Source of the DNA: Prochlorococcaceae cyanobacterium ETNP18_MAG_14
GTDB taxonomy: Bacteria > Cyanobacteriota > Cyanobacteriia > PCC-6307 > Cyanobiaceae
NCBI GenBank assembly: GCA_030741055.1
Contig: JASLWC010000004.1
Span: forward strand, 1 to 46,083
Direction: 5' to 3'
Length of the DNA: 46,083 bases
The translations under genes and the position numbers were made by a program. Positions 21,148-31,200 of the stretch are shown here, piece by piece (within the stretch, counting starts at the first letter, position 1; each line of letters opens with the position of its first letter). Under the pieces are notes generated by a model, which searched no databases, was not told where the DNA came from, and saw only the letters and a program-made list of their open reading frames with translations.

Positions 21148-22922
21148 CAGTAGTGATTTCCTACTTTTCGGTGATGTACAGCGGTACTGGCTTCAGCATC
21201 GGCCACGTTGCCCTGTTCAACGACGGCATAAATAATCCAGTGATCGGGGCTTTCTAGGCGCTGTTCAACTCGACAACCGAGAAATGCCAGAGCGTCAAGC
21301 AGCACCGGACCACCTTCAGCGGCATCGTCAAGCACGTTGATGCCTTCAAAGCGATCAGCACCTGGAGGGAACCGCTTGAGGAAATGACGCATTAATGGTT
21401 GGTAGTTGTCCTCTCGGAGCACGTTGATTACGAAGCGATCACCCACTTGCATCAAGGTTTCGATGGCGCGGTCTTTGGCTACTGCCACTGTGAGCCCTGG
21501 TGGTGTGAAGCTAGCTTGGCTAACCCAGCTCGCCACCATGGCACTGCGTCGCCTGTTGCTGCCTTCGCCCTGACTAGCTGTAACCACATACAACCCGCCA
21601 CTGAGGCGACCGAGGGCTTTGTCGAGATTGCTATCTAAACTTTTCATTGCAGCCATAGTTTTTGCGCGGCTGAGCAGTTGGCCTAGATCGGTGCCTGCTT
21701 CTTCGAAGCGCTGGTAGTCGTTGCTATCGGGTACTTTGCGAATTCGTAGTGGTAAGAAGGCCTCCTTTTGCTCAAGGCTGCGCAATTGTGATGCCACCTC
21801 ATCAATCGGTGCATCATTGCCGCCGTAGGCATCGTATACAGCAACCCATTGCTTGGTGTTTAGCGCTGCAAGCAAGGTGCCGATTGAACTTTGCAGCTCT
21901 GCATCGGGTTGCGAAGGCCAAGTTGGCACAACTACGGCTTTGGCGCCTCCGATTAGCCCGCTTAGTTCTTGAGCTTCGCACGCTCGTAGATCAACGAGTT
22001 GCACTTGGGCATCGGCTTTGCCGATGCCATGCGCAATTGCTTGGCTGAGGCGATCACAAAAACCGTATTGGCTTAGATAACAGACAGCTGCATAGCTTTC
22101 GCTTTCGCTGCGTTGACTGCTCCATTCGCGATAGTCGTCGACCCAGAGCTTGAGATGATCACGAAGTAGTGGTCCATGACCAACGGCAATCGTGTTGATC
22201 TCTGGCAGCGTATCCACGCGTTTGAGTGCCTGCACCAAGCTGCGTGCATTGGGTCCCATCAGACAGTCGTAATAGAAACGAAAGTCGGGAGCAAGAGCAC
22301 TCGGATTTTTGTCGTAGACATCATCCGAGCAATAGTGCATCCCAAAGGCATCACAGGTATAGAGGATTCCCGTGCCGTGATCGAAGGAAAAGATTGTGTC
22401 TGGCCAGTGCAGGTTTGGTGCACTTAGGAACTCAAAACGATGTGCATTACCGCTTGTTGGGTTTGTGCCTAGATCCAACTCGTCGCCAGTTTTGACTGCT
22501 CGAGAGCGAAAGGGGCGATGCACCTGATCTTGCAGGAACTGAAGCGCCACTTTTGAGGCCAGGATTTCGATTTCGGGGTTTAAATCGATGATCTGCCCCA
22601 CCAGCCCAGAGTGGTCGGGCTCGGTGTGGCTGACGATCAGATAGTCGATCGCTGTTGGTTCGATTTGTTGCTTTAGTAGTTGCAGCCAGGTGTCTTTGAA
22701 TTTGAGGTGGCTGGTGTCGACTAATGCGGTTTTGGCACCACGTATGAGGTAGCTGTTGTAGGTAGTGCCGTTGCGCAGACCAAATTCGATATCAAAGCGG
22801 CTCCGGTCCCAGTCGAGGCAGCGGATGGTAGAGGTGTCTGTGGAGATTTCTTCGCATTGAAGCGACAACCTCTGATCCGAGTTGAGCGGTGCAACCGTGG
22901 CGCTCTCGCTGGCAACTGCCAT
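21147..22922 (-). CDS. flv3: Flavodiiron protein, Flv3-like (canonical diiron ligands)
   Basis: 591 aa; SHTEPDHSG ligand motif; ATGA overlap with the downstream flv1-like gene. Confidence 0.8.
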   Translation of the reverse strand: MAVASESATVAPLNSDQRLSLQCEEISTDTSTIRCLDWDRSRFDIEFGLRNGTTYNSYLIRGAKTALVDTSHLKFKDTWLQLLKQQIEPTAIDYLIVSHTEPDHSGLVGQIIDLNPEIEILASKVALQFLQDQVHRPFRSRAVKTGDELDLGTNPTSGNAHRFEFLSAPNLHWPDTIFSFDHGTGILYTCDAFGMHYCSDDVYDKNPSALAPDFRFYYDCLMGPNARSLVQALKRVDTLPEINTIAVGHGPLLRDHLKLWVDDYREWSSQRSESESYAAVCYLSQYGFCDRLSQAIAHGIGKADAQVQLVDLRACEAQELSGLIGGAKAVVVPTWPSQPDAELQSSIGTLLAALNTKQWVAVYDAYGGNDAPIDEVASQLRSLEQKEAFLPLRIRKVPDSNDYQRFEEAGTDLGQLLSRAKTMAAMKSLDSNLDKALGRLSGGLYVVTASQGEGSNRRRSAMVASWVSQASFTPPGLTVAVAKDRAIETLMQVGDRFVINVLREDNYQPLMRHFLKRFPPGADRFEGINVLDDAAEGGPVLLDALAFLGCRVEQRLESPDHWIIYAVVEQGNVADAEASTAVHHRKVGNHY

Positions 22923-22981
22923 GGATCCTTTTTGCCGATCTTGAAACTCTACGGAGGCCTTAAGCAGAAATGATTAATTGA

Positions 22982-24352
22982 TCAGGCCGCGGCCAGCCTG
23001 GGAAGCCAGTTCACCAGCGGTGGCGCTGCGATTATCAGCACTAATACTGCAATTTGTAGGCCTACGAAGGGCAGTGCTCCTTGGTAAATCTCTCGGGTTG
23101 TGATCTCTTTTGGTGCCACACCGCGCAGATAAAAGAGCGCGAAGCCGAAAGGAGGAGTCAGGAAAGATGTTTGTAGGTTTGCACCAATCACGACCCCCAG
23201 CCATAACAGGGCATCTGGTCCTAGCAATTGGCGAGCTGCTGGTAGTAGGAGTGGAATCGCAATAAAGGCGATTTCAAAGAAGTCGATAAAAAAGCCCAGT
23301 GCGAAGATCGTGAGCATGCTTACGGCCATAAACCCAACCTTGCCACCGGGCAAATTGAGCAATAGATCAGCAATCAGTTGATCACCGCCAACTCCTCTGA
23401 AAACGAGGCTGAAGGCTGTTGATCCCAACAAAATCGCCATTACCATCGAAGTTGTTCTTAAGGTTTGGTCGCATACCTTGGCGAGGCTGCTGCGGCTGAA
23501 GCCGCCATTCAGTGCGGCTAAGCCCATGGCGCCTGTGGCACCAATAACTCCTGCTTCTGTTGGTGTTGCAATGCCAAAAAAGATGCTGCCTAGCACTAAA
23601 AGGATTAGGCCCAGCGGGGGGATGATTACTCGCAATAACTGCATTGGTTGCACTTTGCGGAGCTCGGCGGGATCCAGTTGGGGTGCGAGTTCAGGCTTCA
23701 GCATGCTGATCACCAGCACATAGATGGCAAAGGCGCTAGCCATCAGCACGCCTGGAATTAACGAGCCGAGGAATAGATCCCCCACTGAGATACCCAGTTG
23801 GTCGCCTAGCACCACCAAGACAATGCTCGGCGGGATGATTTGGCCCAAGGTGCCAGATGCTGCGATCACTCCAGTGGCCAGCGAGCGGTTGTAGCCGGCT
23901 CGCAGCATGGCTGGCAAAGAGATCAATCCCATCGTGGTCACGGTGGCGGCAACGACCCCAGTGGTGGCCGCGAGAAGTGAGCCCACCAGCACCACGGCAA
24001 GCGCCAGGCCGCCACGCAGTCGGCCGAGTAGACGGCCCATGCTTTCGAGTAGTCGCTCGGCAATGCCTGATGTCTCGAGCATGGCACCCATGAACACAAA
24101 AGCGGGGATGGCCAGCAAGGTGAAGTTGGCCATAATCCCCAGGATTCGCTGGGGCAGGGCGGTGATAAATAGAGGATCGAACTCGCCGAGGGCGATGCCC
24201 AGCAGCGCGAAGATCACGGCAATACCTCCCAGGCAGAAAGCCACCGGATAGCCGCTCAACAGTGCCACCACGAGGGCTAAAAACATCCCAGGCCCAAGCA
24301 TGGCGGAGGGATCAAAACTGATTACATGGCCGAGCAGTTCAATCTCAATCAA
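22982..24352 (-). CDS. TRAP transporter large permease (DctM-type)
   Basis: 456 aa, multi-TM, PPSIVLVVLGDQLGISVGDLFLGSLIPG. Confidence 0.93.
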   Translation of the reverse strand: MIEIELLGHVISFDPSAMLGPGMFLALVVALLSGYPVAFCLGGIAVIFALLGIALGEFDPLFITALPQRILGIMANFTLLAIPAFVFMGAMLETSGIAERLLESMGRLLGRLRGGLALAVVLVGSLLAATTGVVAATVTTMGLISLPAMLRAGYNRSLATGVIAASGTLGQIIPPSIVLVVLGDQLGISVGDLFLGSLIPGVLMASAFAIYVLVISMLKPELAPQLDPAELRKVQPMQLLRVIIPPLGLILLVLGSIFFGIATPTEAGVIGATGAMGLAALNGGFSRSSLAKVCDQTLRTTSMVMAILLGSTAFSLVFRGVGGDQLIADLLLNLPGGKVGFMAVSMLTIFALGFFIDFFEIAFIAIPLLLPAARQLLGPDALLWLGVVIGANLQTSFLTPPFGFALFYLRGVAPKEITTREIYQGALPFVGLQIAVLVLIIAAPPLVNWLPRLAAA

Positions 24353-24914
24353 GTGCTGACTCCGGCGCGCTTCCCTTTTGATCTGAATGTCTAGTTAATG
24401 GAGCCTTTAGCTGTGCCCAAGCTCGAATGGCTTCGGCTAATCCTTGTAGGGCCAAGAGTAGAAAACCCAGCGGGATTAGAGCTTTTACCCAGTAGCGCGG
24501 TAGGCCATTCGGGTCGGGTGAGGCTTCGCCGATGCTCCATGACTGCAGAGCGGGTTCGATTGAGATCGCCATCACCCCCAGTGCAAATGGCAACAGGAAG
24601 ATCAGAGTGCCTAGCAGTTCCAGTCGGGCCTGGCGCCTTGGCCCCCAGCGGCTTTGAAGCACATCAACGCGCACATGCCCCTGACGTTGGAGGGTCCAGC
24701 CCAACCCAAGCAGAAAAACCAGATCAAAGAGATACCACTGCCCCTCAATCAGAGCGTTGGAGCTGAGGTTGTGGCCGATGGATACGCCTAAATAGCGCCC
24801 CACGACATTCCAAAGGCCTAATCCCAGCATCAGCAGCACCGCCCAGCGAGCCACGATGGCAACAGCTCGGTTGACAGCGTCAAGCCGGTCGGCGAGGAAC
24901 AGCCAGCGACTCAA
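24345..24914 (-). CDS. TRAP transporter small permease (DctQ-type)
   Basis: 189 aa, four TM segments, overlaps dctM-type gene. Confidence 0.9.
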   Translation of the reverse strand: MSRWLFLADRLDAVNRAVAIVARWAVLLMLGLGLWNVVGRYLGVSIGHNLSSNALIEGQWYLFDLVFLLGLGWTLQRQGHVRVDVLQSRWGPRRQARLELLGTLIFLLPFALGVMAISIEPALQSWSIGEASPDPNGLPRYWVKALIPLGFLLLALQGLAEAIRAWAQLKAPLTRHSDQKGSAPESALD

Positions 24915-26038
24915 GATTTATCTCTCAGTTGGTTGTAGCTAAAGCGAGCGAATGAGAACTCATTGACGTTGTTCCAGGCGTAAACCTGCTTACGGAAATC
25001 CTGCCATTGGCTAAAAAGTTTTTGGAAGCTGGCATCTTTCGCTGCGGTGTCGCTATAGAGCTGGAACGCTGCATCCTGAGCGGCATTCAGGATGCTGTTG
25101 TCATAGGCAACTAGTTCGGTGCCGCCTTTTAAAAGCCGCTGCAAAGCAGATCCGTTGAGGGTGTCGTAACGGCTAAGCATGGTGAGGTTGGCTTCGTAAC
25201 AGGCGGTGTTGAACATCGCTTGGTACTCGCTGGGGAGTTTGCTCCAGGCTTTTTGGTTCACCAGTGCAGCCAGGGTTGGACCCGGTTCCCACCAGCCGGG
25301 GTAGTAATAAAAGCGGGCAGCTTTTGCAAGGCCTAGCTTTTCATCGTCATAGGGGCCTGTCCATTCGGCTGCGTCGATGGCACCACGGTCGAGAGCTAAG
25401 AAGATTTCGCCGCCTGGTAACACTTGTACATTCACGCCGAGCTGGGCTAATACCTTGCCGCCTAGGCCAGGAATACGCATTTTCAGCCCTTGCAGCGAGG
25501 CCAGGCCATTTAGTTTGTTTTTAAACCAGCCGCCCATTTGCGCTCCTGTGTTGCCTGCTGGAAAGCTGATCACCCCAAAATCGGCATAGATGCGGTTGAT
25601 TAGTTCGTTTCCGCCTGCTTCATAGAGCCAGGCGTTTTGTTGTTGAGCGGTAAGACCAAATGGAACGGAGGTGCCGAAGGCAAATCCTGGATTTTTGCCG
25701 ATGTAGTAGTAACTGGCGGTATGACCACACTCAACGGAGCCAGCTTGAACCGCATCCAGCACTTCAAGGCCAGGAACGAGTTCGCCGCCGGCATAGGGCT
25801 TGATTTGAAAGTTGCCGCCGCTCAGTTCATTTACGCGGCGGCTGATTGTTTCTGCACCGCCGTAAATCGTGTCAAGTGAGTGGGGCCAGCTGGTGGCCAT
25901 GCGCCAGCGCACCTGCGGTTGATTGCTACTGCTAATGCTGTCTTGCTCTTTGCGGATTGTGCAGGCACTTAGTAGGCCCGCGCCGACGGCAGCTGAGAGA
26001 GCCGTAGCACCAGAGCCCAGTAGTTTTCTACGTTGCAT
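24911..26038 (-). CDS. TRAP transporter solute-binding protein, TakP-like (2-oxoacid/monocarboxylate type)
   Basis: MQRRKLLGSGATALSAAVGAGLLSAC (signal/lipobox); WRMATSWP; DAAEWTGPYDDEKLGL. Confidence 0.88.
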   Translation of the reverse strand: MQRRKLLGSGATALSAAVGAGLLSACTIRKEQDSISSSNQPQVRWRMATSWPHSLDTIYGGAETISRRVNELSGGNFQIKPYAGGELVPGLEVLDAVQAGSVECGHTASYYYIGKNPGFAFGTSVPFGLTAQQQNAWLYEAGGNELINRIYADFGVISFPAGNTGAQMGGWFKNKLNGLASLQGLKMRIPGLGGKVLAQLGVNVQVLPGGEIFLALDRGAIDAAEWTGPYDDEKLGLAKAARFYYYPGWWEPGPTLAALVNQKAWSKLPSEYQAMFNTACYEANLTMLSRYDTLNGSALQRLLKGGTELVAYDNSILNAAQDAAFQLYSDTAAKDASFQKLFSQWQDFRKQVYAWNNVNEFSFARFSYNQLRDKS

Positions 26039-26200
26039 TTGCTTCCCTGGCTCGGCGCGATTTTACGGCGCAGAAGCAAGTTAAGTGAACTCATGCCAGC
26101 AGAAGAATCACTTTGGAATGGTGTTTCACCTCTACGCCTGAACCAAAACACAAGCCTTATTAACTTTGAGGTTTGTGCTTTGGCTTGGGTTTAAGCCCAT

Positions 26201-26638
26201 TTAGCTCTCTACCTCAACTGTGATTGCGGTGTGGTTTTTGGTTTTGCTGGCTGTGATCTCGAGGATTTCGTCGTGGTAGGTCGCTTTTACCTGTTTGTGG
26301 TCTAGGGCTTTGGGGGAAGCGGAACTGACGGCTTCAGGTGCCAAGCGGAATTCGCTTAGCAGTTCATGGTCTGGAGTTTTGATCGCTGGAGCGGACTCTT
26401 TGCCAAGGTCTGCTCGCGTAGTTGACTCGTTTTTATTGCGTCGCTCGGCATTTACAACCAGCGTGCGGTCTGCAGCTGTTACATCGATGTTGTTTTTATC
26501 TACACCAGGCAACTCAAGCCGAATCGTGTAAGACATTTCGGTTTACACGATTTCAGCAGTAGGGATGCATTCGGCTGTGGCGAGTTGCTGTTCAAGTCGT
26601 GCAAATAGATCAAAGGGTGATTGGCGTAGGGTCAGCAT
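26201..26638 (-). pseudogene. Small heat shock protein Hsp20 interrupted by an in-frame TAA (26545-26543); intact downstream ORF 26201-26536
   Basis: MLTLRQSPFDLFARLEQQLATAECIPTAEIV * TEMSYTIRLELPGVDKNNIDV..., one continuous frame apart from the stop. Confidence 0.75.
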
Positions 26639-26827
26639 TTTGAGATCCTCAAGAAAGTAAATATTCGGGGCTTTATTTATTGTCCGCAAAGCCAATTTGT
26701 ATTTTCCTGATCAACTTATTCAACGAGGAATCCCCCCTTTGATATTCGCTAAGCCCTATCGTGTTCGCTTGCCTCACCAAGCATGTTGTGAGGGCCGTAA
26801 GTTTTGATTATTGGTGTAGGTTTTTGT

Positions 26828-27304
26828 TTAGATCCACCACCAGCTGCCGATAGCAGCAGCTTGCCCGCAGCGGAGGCCTTGTTCATCCCAGAGGGTCCAG
26901 ATGCGGGCATTATTGATTAGGAACCTTTGCCCTTTGCTGTCGATGCGGATGCCTTGGTAATTCGTGATGGCATCCTCTTGAAGTGCCCTGCCAAGGGCAG
27001 TGGCTCGTTCATTTTGTTCGTTGGCTGGTGCGGTTAAACGTGAAGGCATGCCGACCATCTCTCCCCAGCATCGTCGCCATAGCTGAAGTGCTGTTGCATT
27101 GGCGTAGCTGAGCTTGGGATCATCGCCGCCGTCATGGGCCAGCACGGGCTGTTCTGCGGCGAATAGCTCCTGGCTGATTAGACGTTGTGAAGACTGTTGT
27201 CGCTCACAGGCTAGGAGTGGGCGCCCAAATGCTGTTTGGTGAGATGTCAAAAGCAGGTTTACTAGCCTCTGCTTCTCTGATGACAGCCAGGGAGTTTCAG
27301 GCAC
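26828..27304 (-). CDS. MEKHLA domain-containing protein
   Basis: 158 aa; YANATALQLWRRCWGEMVGMPSRLTA PAS-like segment. Confidence 0.75.
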   Translation of the reverse strand: MPETPWLSSEKQRLVNLLLTSHQTAFGRPLLACERQQSSQRLISQELFAAEQPVLAHDGGDDPKLSYANATALQLWRRCWGEMVGMPSRLTAPANEQNERATALGRALQEDAITNYQGIRIDSKGQRFLINNARIWTLWDEQGLRCGQAAAIGSWWWI

Positions 27305-28193
27305 CGGTTGCCATTGCTTGGAGCATGGCCTTTTGGGAAAGGGTTTGTCCCTGTTCCTTGAGATGATTCAGAAAAGCTTGGCGAGCTTTTGGGAAGCGTG
27401 GTTCTTCGGCAAGCGGTAGATCTCCTGCTGCATCAAGCCCTGTGTCGCCTTCCATTGCTGGTGCAATCACCACCAGATCGGCGTCGAGGCTGGATTCATA
27501 GCGCCACCACAAGCTCGGGTCTACTACGGCCGGATGCGGTGGTAAGGGTAGATCGTCGCTTTTGCTTGGCTCTGAAGCGGCCTCCTTTTTTTCGGCAGCT
27601 GCTTCTGCAAGTTTTGTAAGTACCTCACGGCGTTGTTCGGCAAGATCTGCAAGCAATTTGTTGCGGGTGCGACCGCGCAGCTGAAACAGCACAAAAGGAT
27701 CTTCACTGAAGCGATCCCCCATCAGGAAATAGATAGCACTGATGTGTTTGCAGGGATTGGCTTTATCTGGGCAGCTGCACTCACTACGTACTTCCTGCAG
27801 TTTGAAAGGAAAAAGGCGGCGGCCACTGGCTGCAAATGCTCGCTCGATATCCGCCGGCATGATTCCAGCCAACAATTGGGCAGACCAGCGTGCTTTCTGG
27901 GTGAGGGCCTCGAGTACATAGCCCCAGTCTTCGTCGTTGAGCACATCGAGCCAAAGTTTTACCTTGTAGGGGTCTTCACCAGTGCCCTGCACACGGGCGT
28001 GAACACGGCGCCCCTCGAAGCGAATTGAGGTGACATTGCCTTCTCTTGCGTAGGTCCAGGCACGCTCTAGTCGCTTTTTGTACTTGTATGAATTAATCAG
28101 TTCCATCCATTGCTCTACCCACCAGGGTTGCTGTCCCAGCCCTTCTTCGCCGAGGGCAGTGGTGATGCCGGTGTTGTTGTTGCTATTAGTCAT
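27297..28193 (-). CDS. SWIM zinc finger domain protein
   Basis: CSCPDKANPCKHISAIYFLMGD (CxCx(n)CxH). Confidence 0.92.
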   Translation of the reverse strand: MTNSNNNTGITTALGEEGLGQQPWWVEQWMELINSYKYKKRLERAWTYAREGNVTSIRFEGRRVHARVQGTGEDPYKVKLWLDVLNDEDWGYVLEALTQKARWSAQLLAGIMPADIERAFAASGRRLFPFKLQEVRSECSCPDKANPCKHISAIYFLMGDRFSEDPFVLFQLRGRTRNKLLADLAEQRREVLTKLAEAAAEKKEAASEPSKSDDLPLPPHPAVVDPSLWWRYESSLDADLVVIAPAMEGDTGLDAAGDLPLAEEPRFPKARQAFLNHLKEQGQTLSQKAMLQAMATGA

Positions 28194-28208
28194 GACATCA
28201 TCGCTAGA

Positions 28209-31200
28209 TCAGTTGTCTTCTAGGGCTACAAGTTCGCGCAATTGACTTACGCCTAAGCCACCTAGCCAGTCTTCTCCAGAGCCGATGATGTCTTCTGCAA
28301 GTCGAGATTTTTCACGAATCATGCGATCAATCTTCTCTTCGACTGAGCCGCTGGTAATGAATTTGTGCACCATCACTCGATTGGCTTGTCCGATTCTGTA
28401 GGCGCGATCAGTTGCCTGGTTTTCAACGGCGGGATTCCACCAGCGATCGACATGAAACACATGGCTGGCACGAGTCAGGTTAAGACCCACTCCACCAGCT
28501 TTGAGTGATAGCAGGAAAAGTTGAGGTCCACGTGGATCCTCCTGGAAGCGATCCACCATGGCCTGCCGTTCCGTTTTACTTGTGCTGCCATGCAAGAAGG
28601 GAACTTCAAAGCGCCAGCGTTGTTGCAAGTAGGCCTGAAGCAGATGGCCCCATTCCGCGAACTGGGTGAATAACAGGGCTCGATCTCCAGCCTCGATTAC
28701 TTCTTCGAGTATTTCCTCCATCCGCAGCAGCTTGGCGGAGCGTTCCATGAAGCCCTTTTCAACTGTCTGTTCTTTGAGTGCTAGGGCGGGATGGTTGCAT
28801 ATCTGTTTTAGCCGGGTGAGTAATCCCAGCACCTTGCCATGGCGCTGACCTCTGGGTGCTCGGGCAATTGCCTCTAGTGTTTCATCCACTGTTTTTCGAT
28901 AGAGGACTGACTGTTCTTTGCTCAGGCCTACCCATTCACTGAGCTCTACCTTTTCGGGTAAGTCGGAGATAATTGCCTTGTCGGTTTTGAGTCGTCGCAG
29001 GATGAAAGGACCCACCCGACCCTTGAGATCTCGAAGCGAAGCCATGTCGCCGTAGCGCTCTATCGGTAGGCGATAGCGCTGTCGGAAGAAGTCTTCTTCT
29101 CCAAGCACCCTGGGGTTGAGAAAATCCATCATTGCCCAGAGCTCACTGACGCGGTTCTCTACTGGTGTGCCGGTGAGAGCGATCCGGAAACGGTTGGTTT
29201 TGTCTGGGCGGGCTATATCGCGTGCTGCTTGACTTTGCTTGGCGTTGGGGTTCTTGATTGCCTGGGCTTCATCGATTACTACACCCTGCCAGTCCACCGT
29301 TTCTAGAAGTTCACTATCTCGTTGCAGTAGCCCGTAGCTGGTGAGTACTAGGTTGAAGCCTTTGAGAGCTTTCTGTAAAGCAGCTGGGTTGGAGGGGCGA
29401 CGCGGCCCATAATGTTCCTTCACGTTTAACTCTGGAGTGAAGGCCAGTGCCTCTCGCTTCCAGTTGGTCAGTACGGACGTGGGAGCTATAAGCAATACCG
29501 GCCGTTTTAGTTCTTGTTCGGTTTTGAGGTGTTGAAGGAATGCCAGCAGCTGGATGGTTTTGCCCAGGCCCATGTCGTCGGCCAAGCAAGCCCCTTGATC
29601 GAAGCGATGCAGGAAGGCCAGCCAGCCCAGTCCTCTTTCTTGGTAAGGCCGTAGCTGACCACAGAAGCCTTCGGGAGCAGGTAGTGGATCTGGAGCTTTT
29701 TGCTGGTGGTATTGCTCCAACACGCTTTGTAGCCGTGGACCGGCCTCAAAGCGATGCACGGGCAGTCGCATCAACGTGTCGCCTTCTGTCGCGGTTAGGC
29801 GCAAGGCATCGTCGAGGCTTAGGCCTGGATTGGCGCTGCAAAAGACTTCCGCATGTTTTAGATCATTGGGACGTAATTCAATCCAGGCACCCTTGTGGTT
29901 AACCAGTGGGCTGCGTTTGCTTGCTAGTCGTTCCAGTTCACGCAGCGTCAGGGTGACGCCACCGATCATTAGTTCCCAGCTCCAGTCAAGGGTTTCGCCC
30001 AGGGTGAATCCTCTCGATCTCTCCGATAGCTCAGCTTTGATTGCTAGGCCTAGTCGACTGGCTAGTCCACCCGAGAGGCTGGCTGGCAATTCCACGCCAA
30101 CGCCAACATCACGCAGTTGGGTTGCTGCGGTGCGCACCAATACAAAGGCTTCTGCAGGTGTGAGCTGCATTGTTTCTGGTGTGGCGCTGTCGAGGCCTCG
30201 TTCGATCGGCGCAAACACCGTTAGGGCTCGTCCCATTCCTTCTAGCAGCACTTCACCTGGATGTTCCACACGGATTTCACCTAGTTGCAGCACCTGGGGC
30301 CCCGCTGCCCAGGCCGTGGCTGCTGGCACTTTGAGAGTGGGATCGGCTTCCGCTTGCAAGGCGAAGCGCAGCTCCCAAAGATCTTCTCCCTCGGCGGGGG
30401 TGAACAGTTCCATACAGGCCCTGGCTGGGGCAACGTTGCCAGCGACTCCTTCACGCCAGTGGTTACTGGCTGTAGCCAGGCGTTCAGCCTCTTCATCGCT
30501 GAGGTTGATTACGCCGGTATCGGAAGCAAGTGCCTCTTGCCAGGCAGTGAGCAATGGGTCTAGCTCTTGTGTATTTGCTTCAAAACCGATGCGGAGTTGG
30601 GCATCTATAAGGTCTTCCAGCAGGCTGGCTACGCGAAGTCGGCCGCTGCGGGGACGGCATGAAGCCACAGGGTTGGCCGCGCGCATTGCTTCCGGCCGTA
30701 AGCGGGTCATGCGGTTGCTCCGCCTTCCGGTGGGTTCTCGCCAGGGCAGGGCGCAGGTTGCCACTAGCGGAAGCCGAGCTGCTAGGTCTTCAAGGCGACG
30801 ACGATCATCTTCTCGGTTTAGTAGCGGCACCCATCGAGCTCGGTGGGGATAGCCCTCTCCCCTACTGAGTTCTACCTGTGGTAGCCAGCGTCCGCGAGCA
30901 ATCATGCTCAGTGCCCAGCGCTGCAAATGGCTCCACCAGCGCAGTTCATCGGCTAGATCGGGATGATTTCCTGAAAGGGGTAGTTTCGAAAGCCAGGCTG
31001 TTGCAGCAGCAGGTTCCACGGCTAGGCCTTCTACCTGCCAGGGCCACCATTCCGTTTGTTTGGGAATGGGTTCACCCGCCTGCAAGGGCAGTCCTGTCCA
31101 ACCTGATGCATGGACTTCGTCGTTGTCGGACTTTGCTGATGTGGTCTTGGTTTTGCTTCGAGGTTTGACTGTTCGACTGGGCAGGGTGAGGCACGCCGTG

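Noticed and set aside
29776-30852. 358-aa plus-strand ORF
   Set aside because: Lies antisense inside the SNF2 helicase; Ser/Arg-rich composition typical of a shadow ORF in GC-rich coding DNA.
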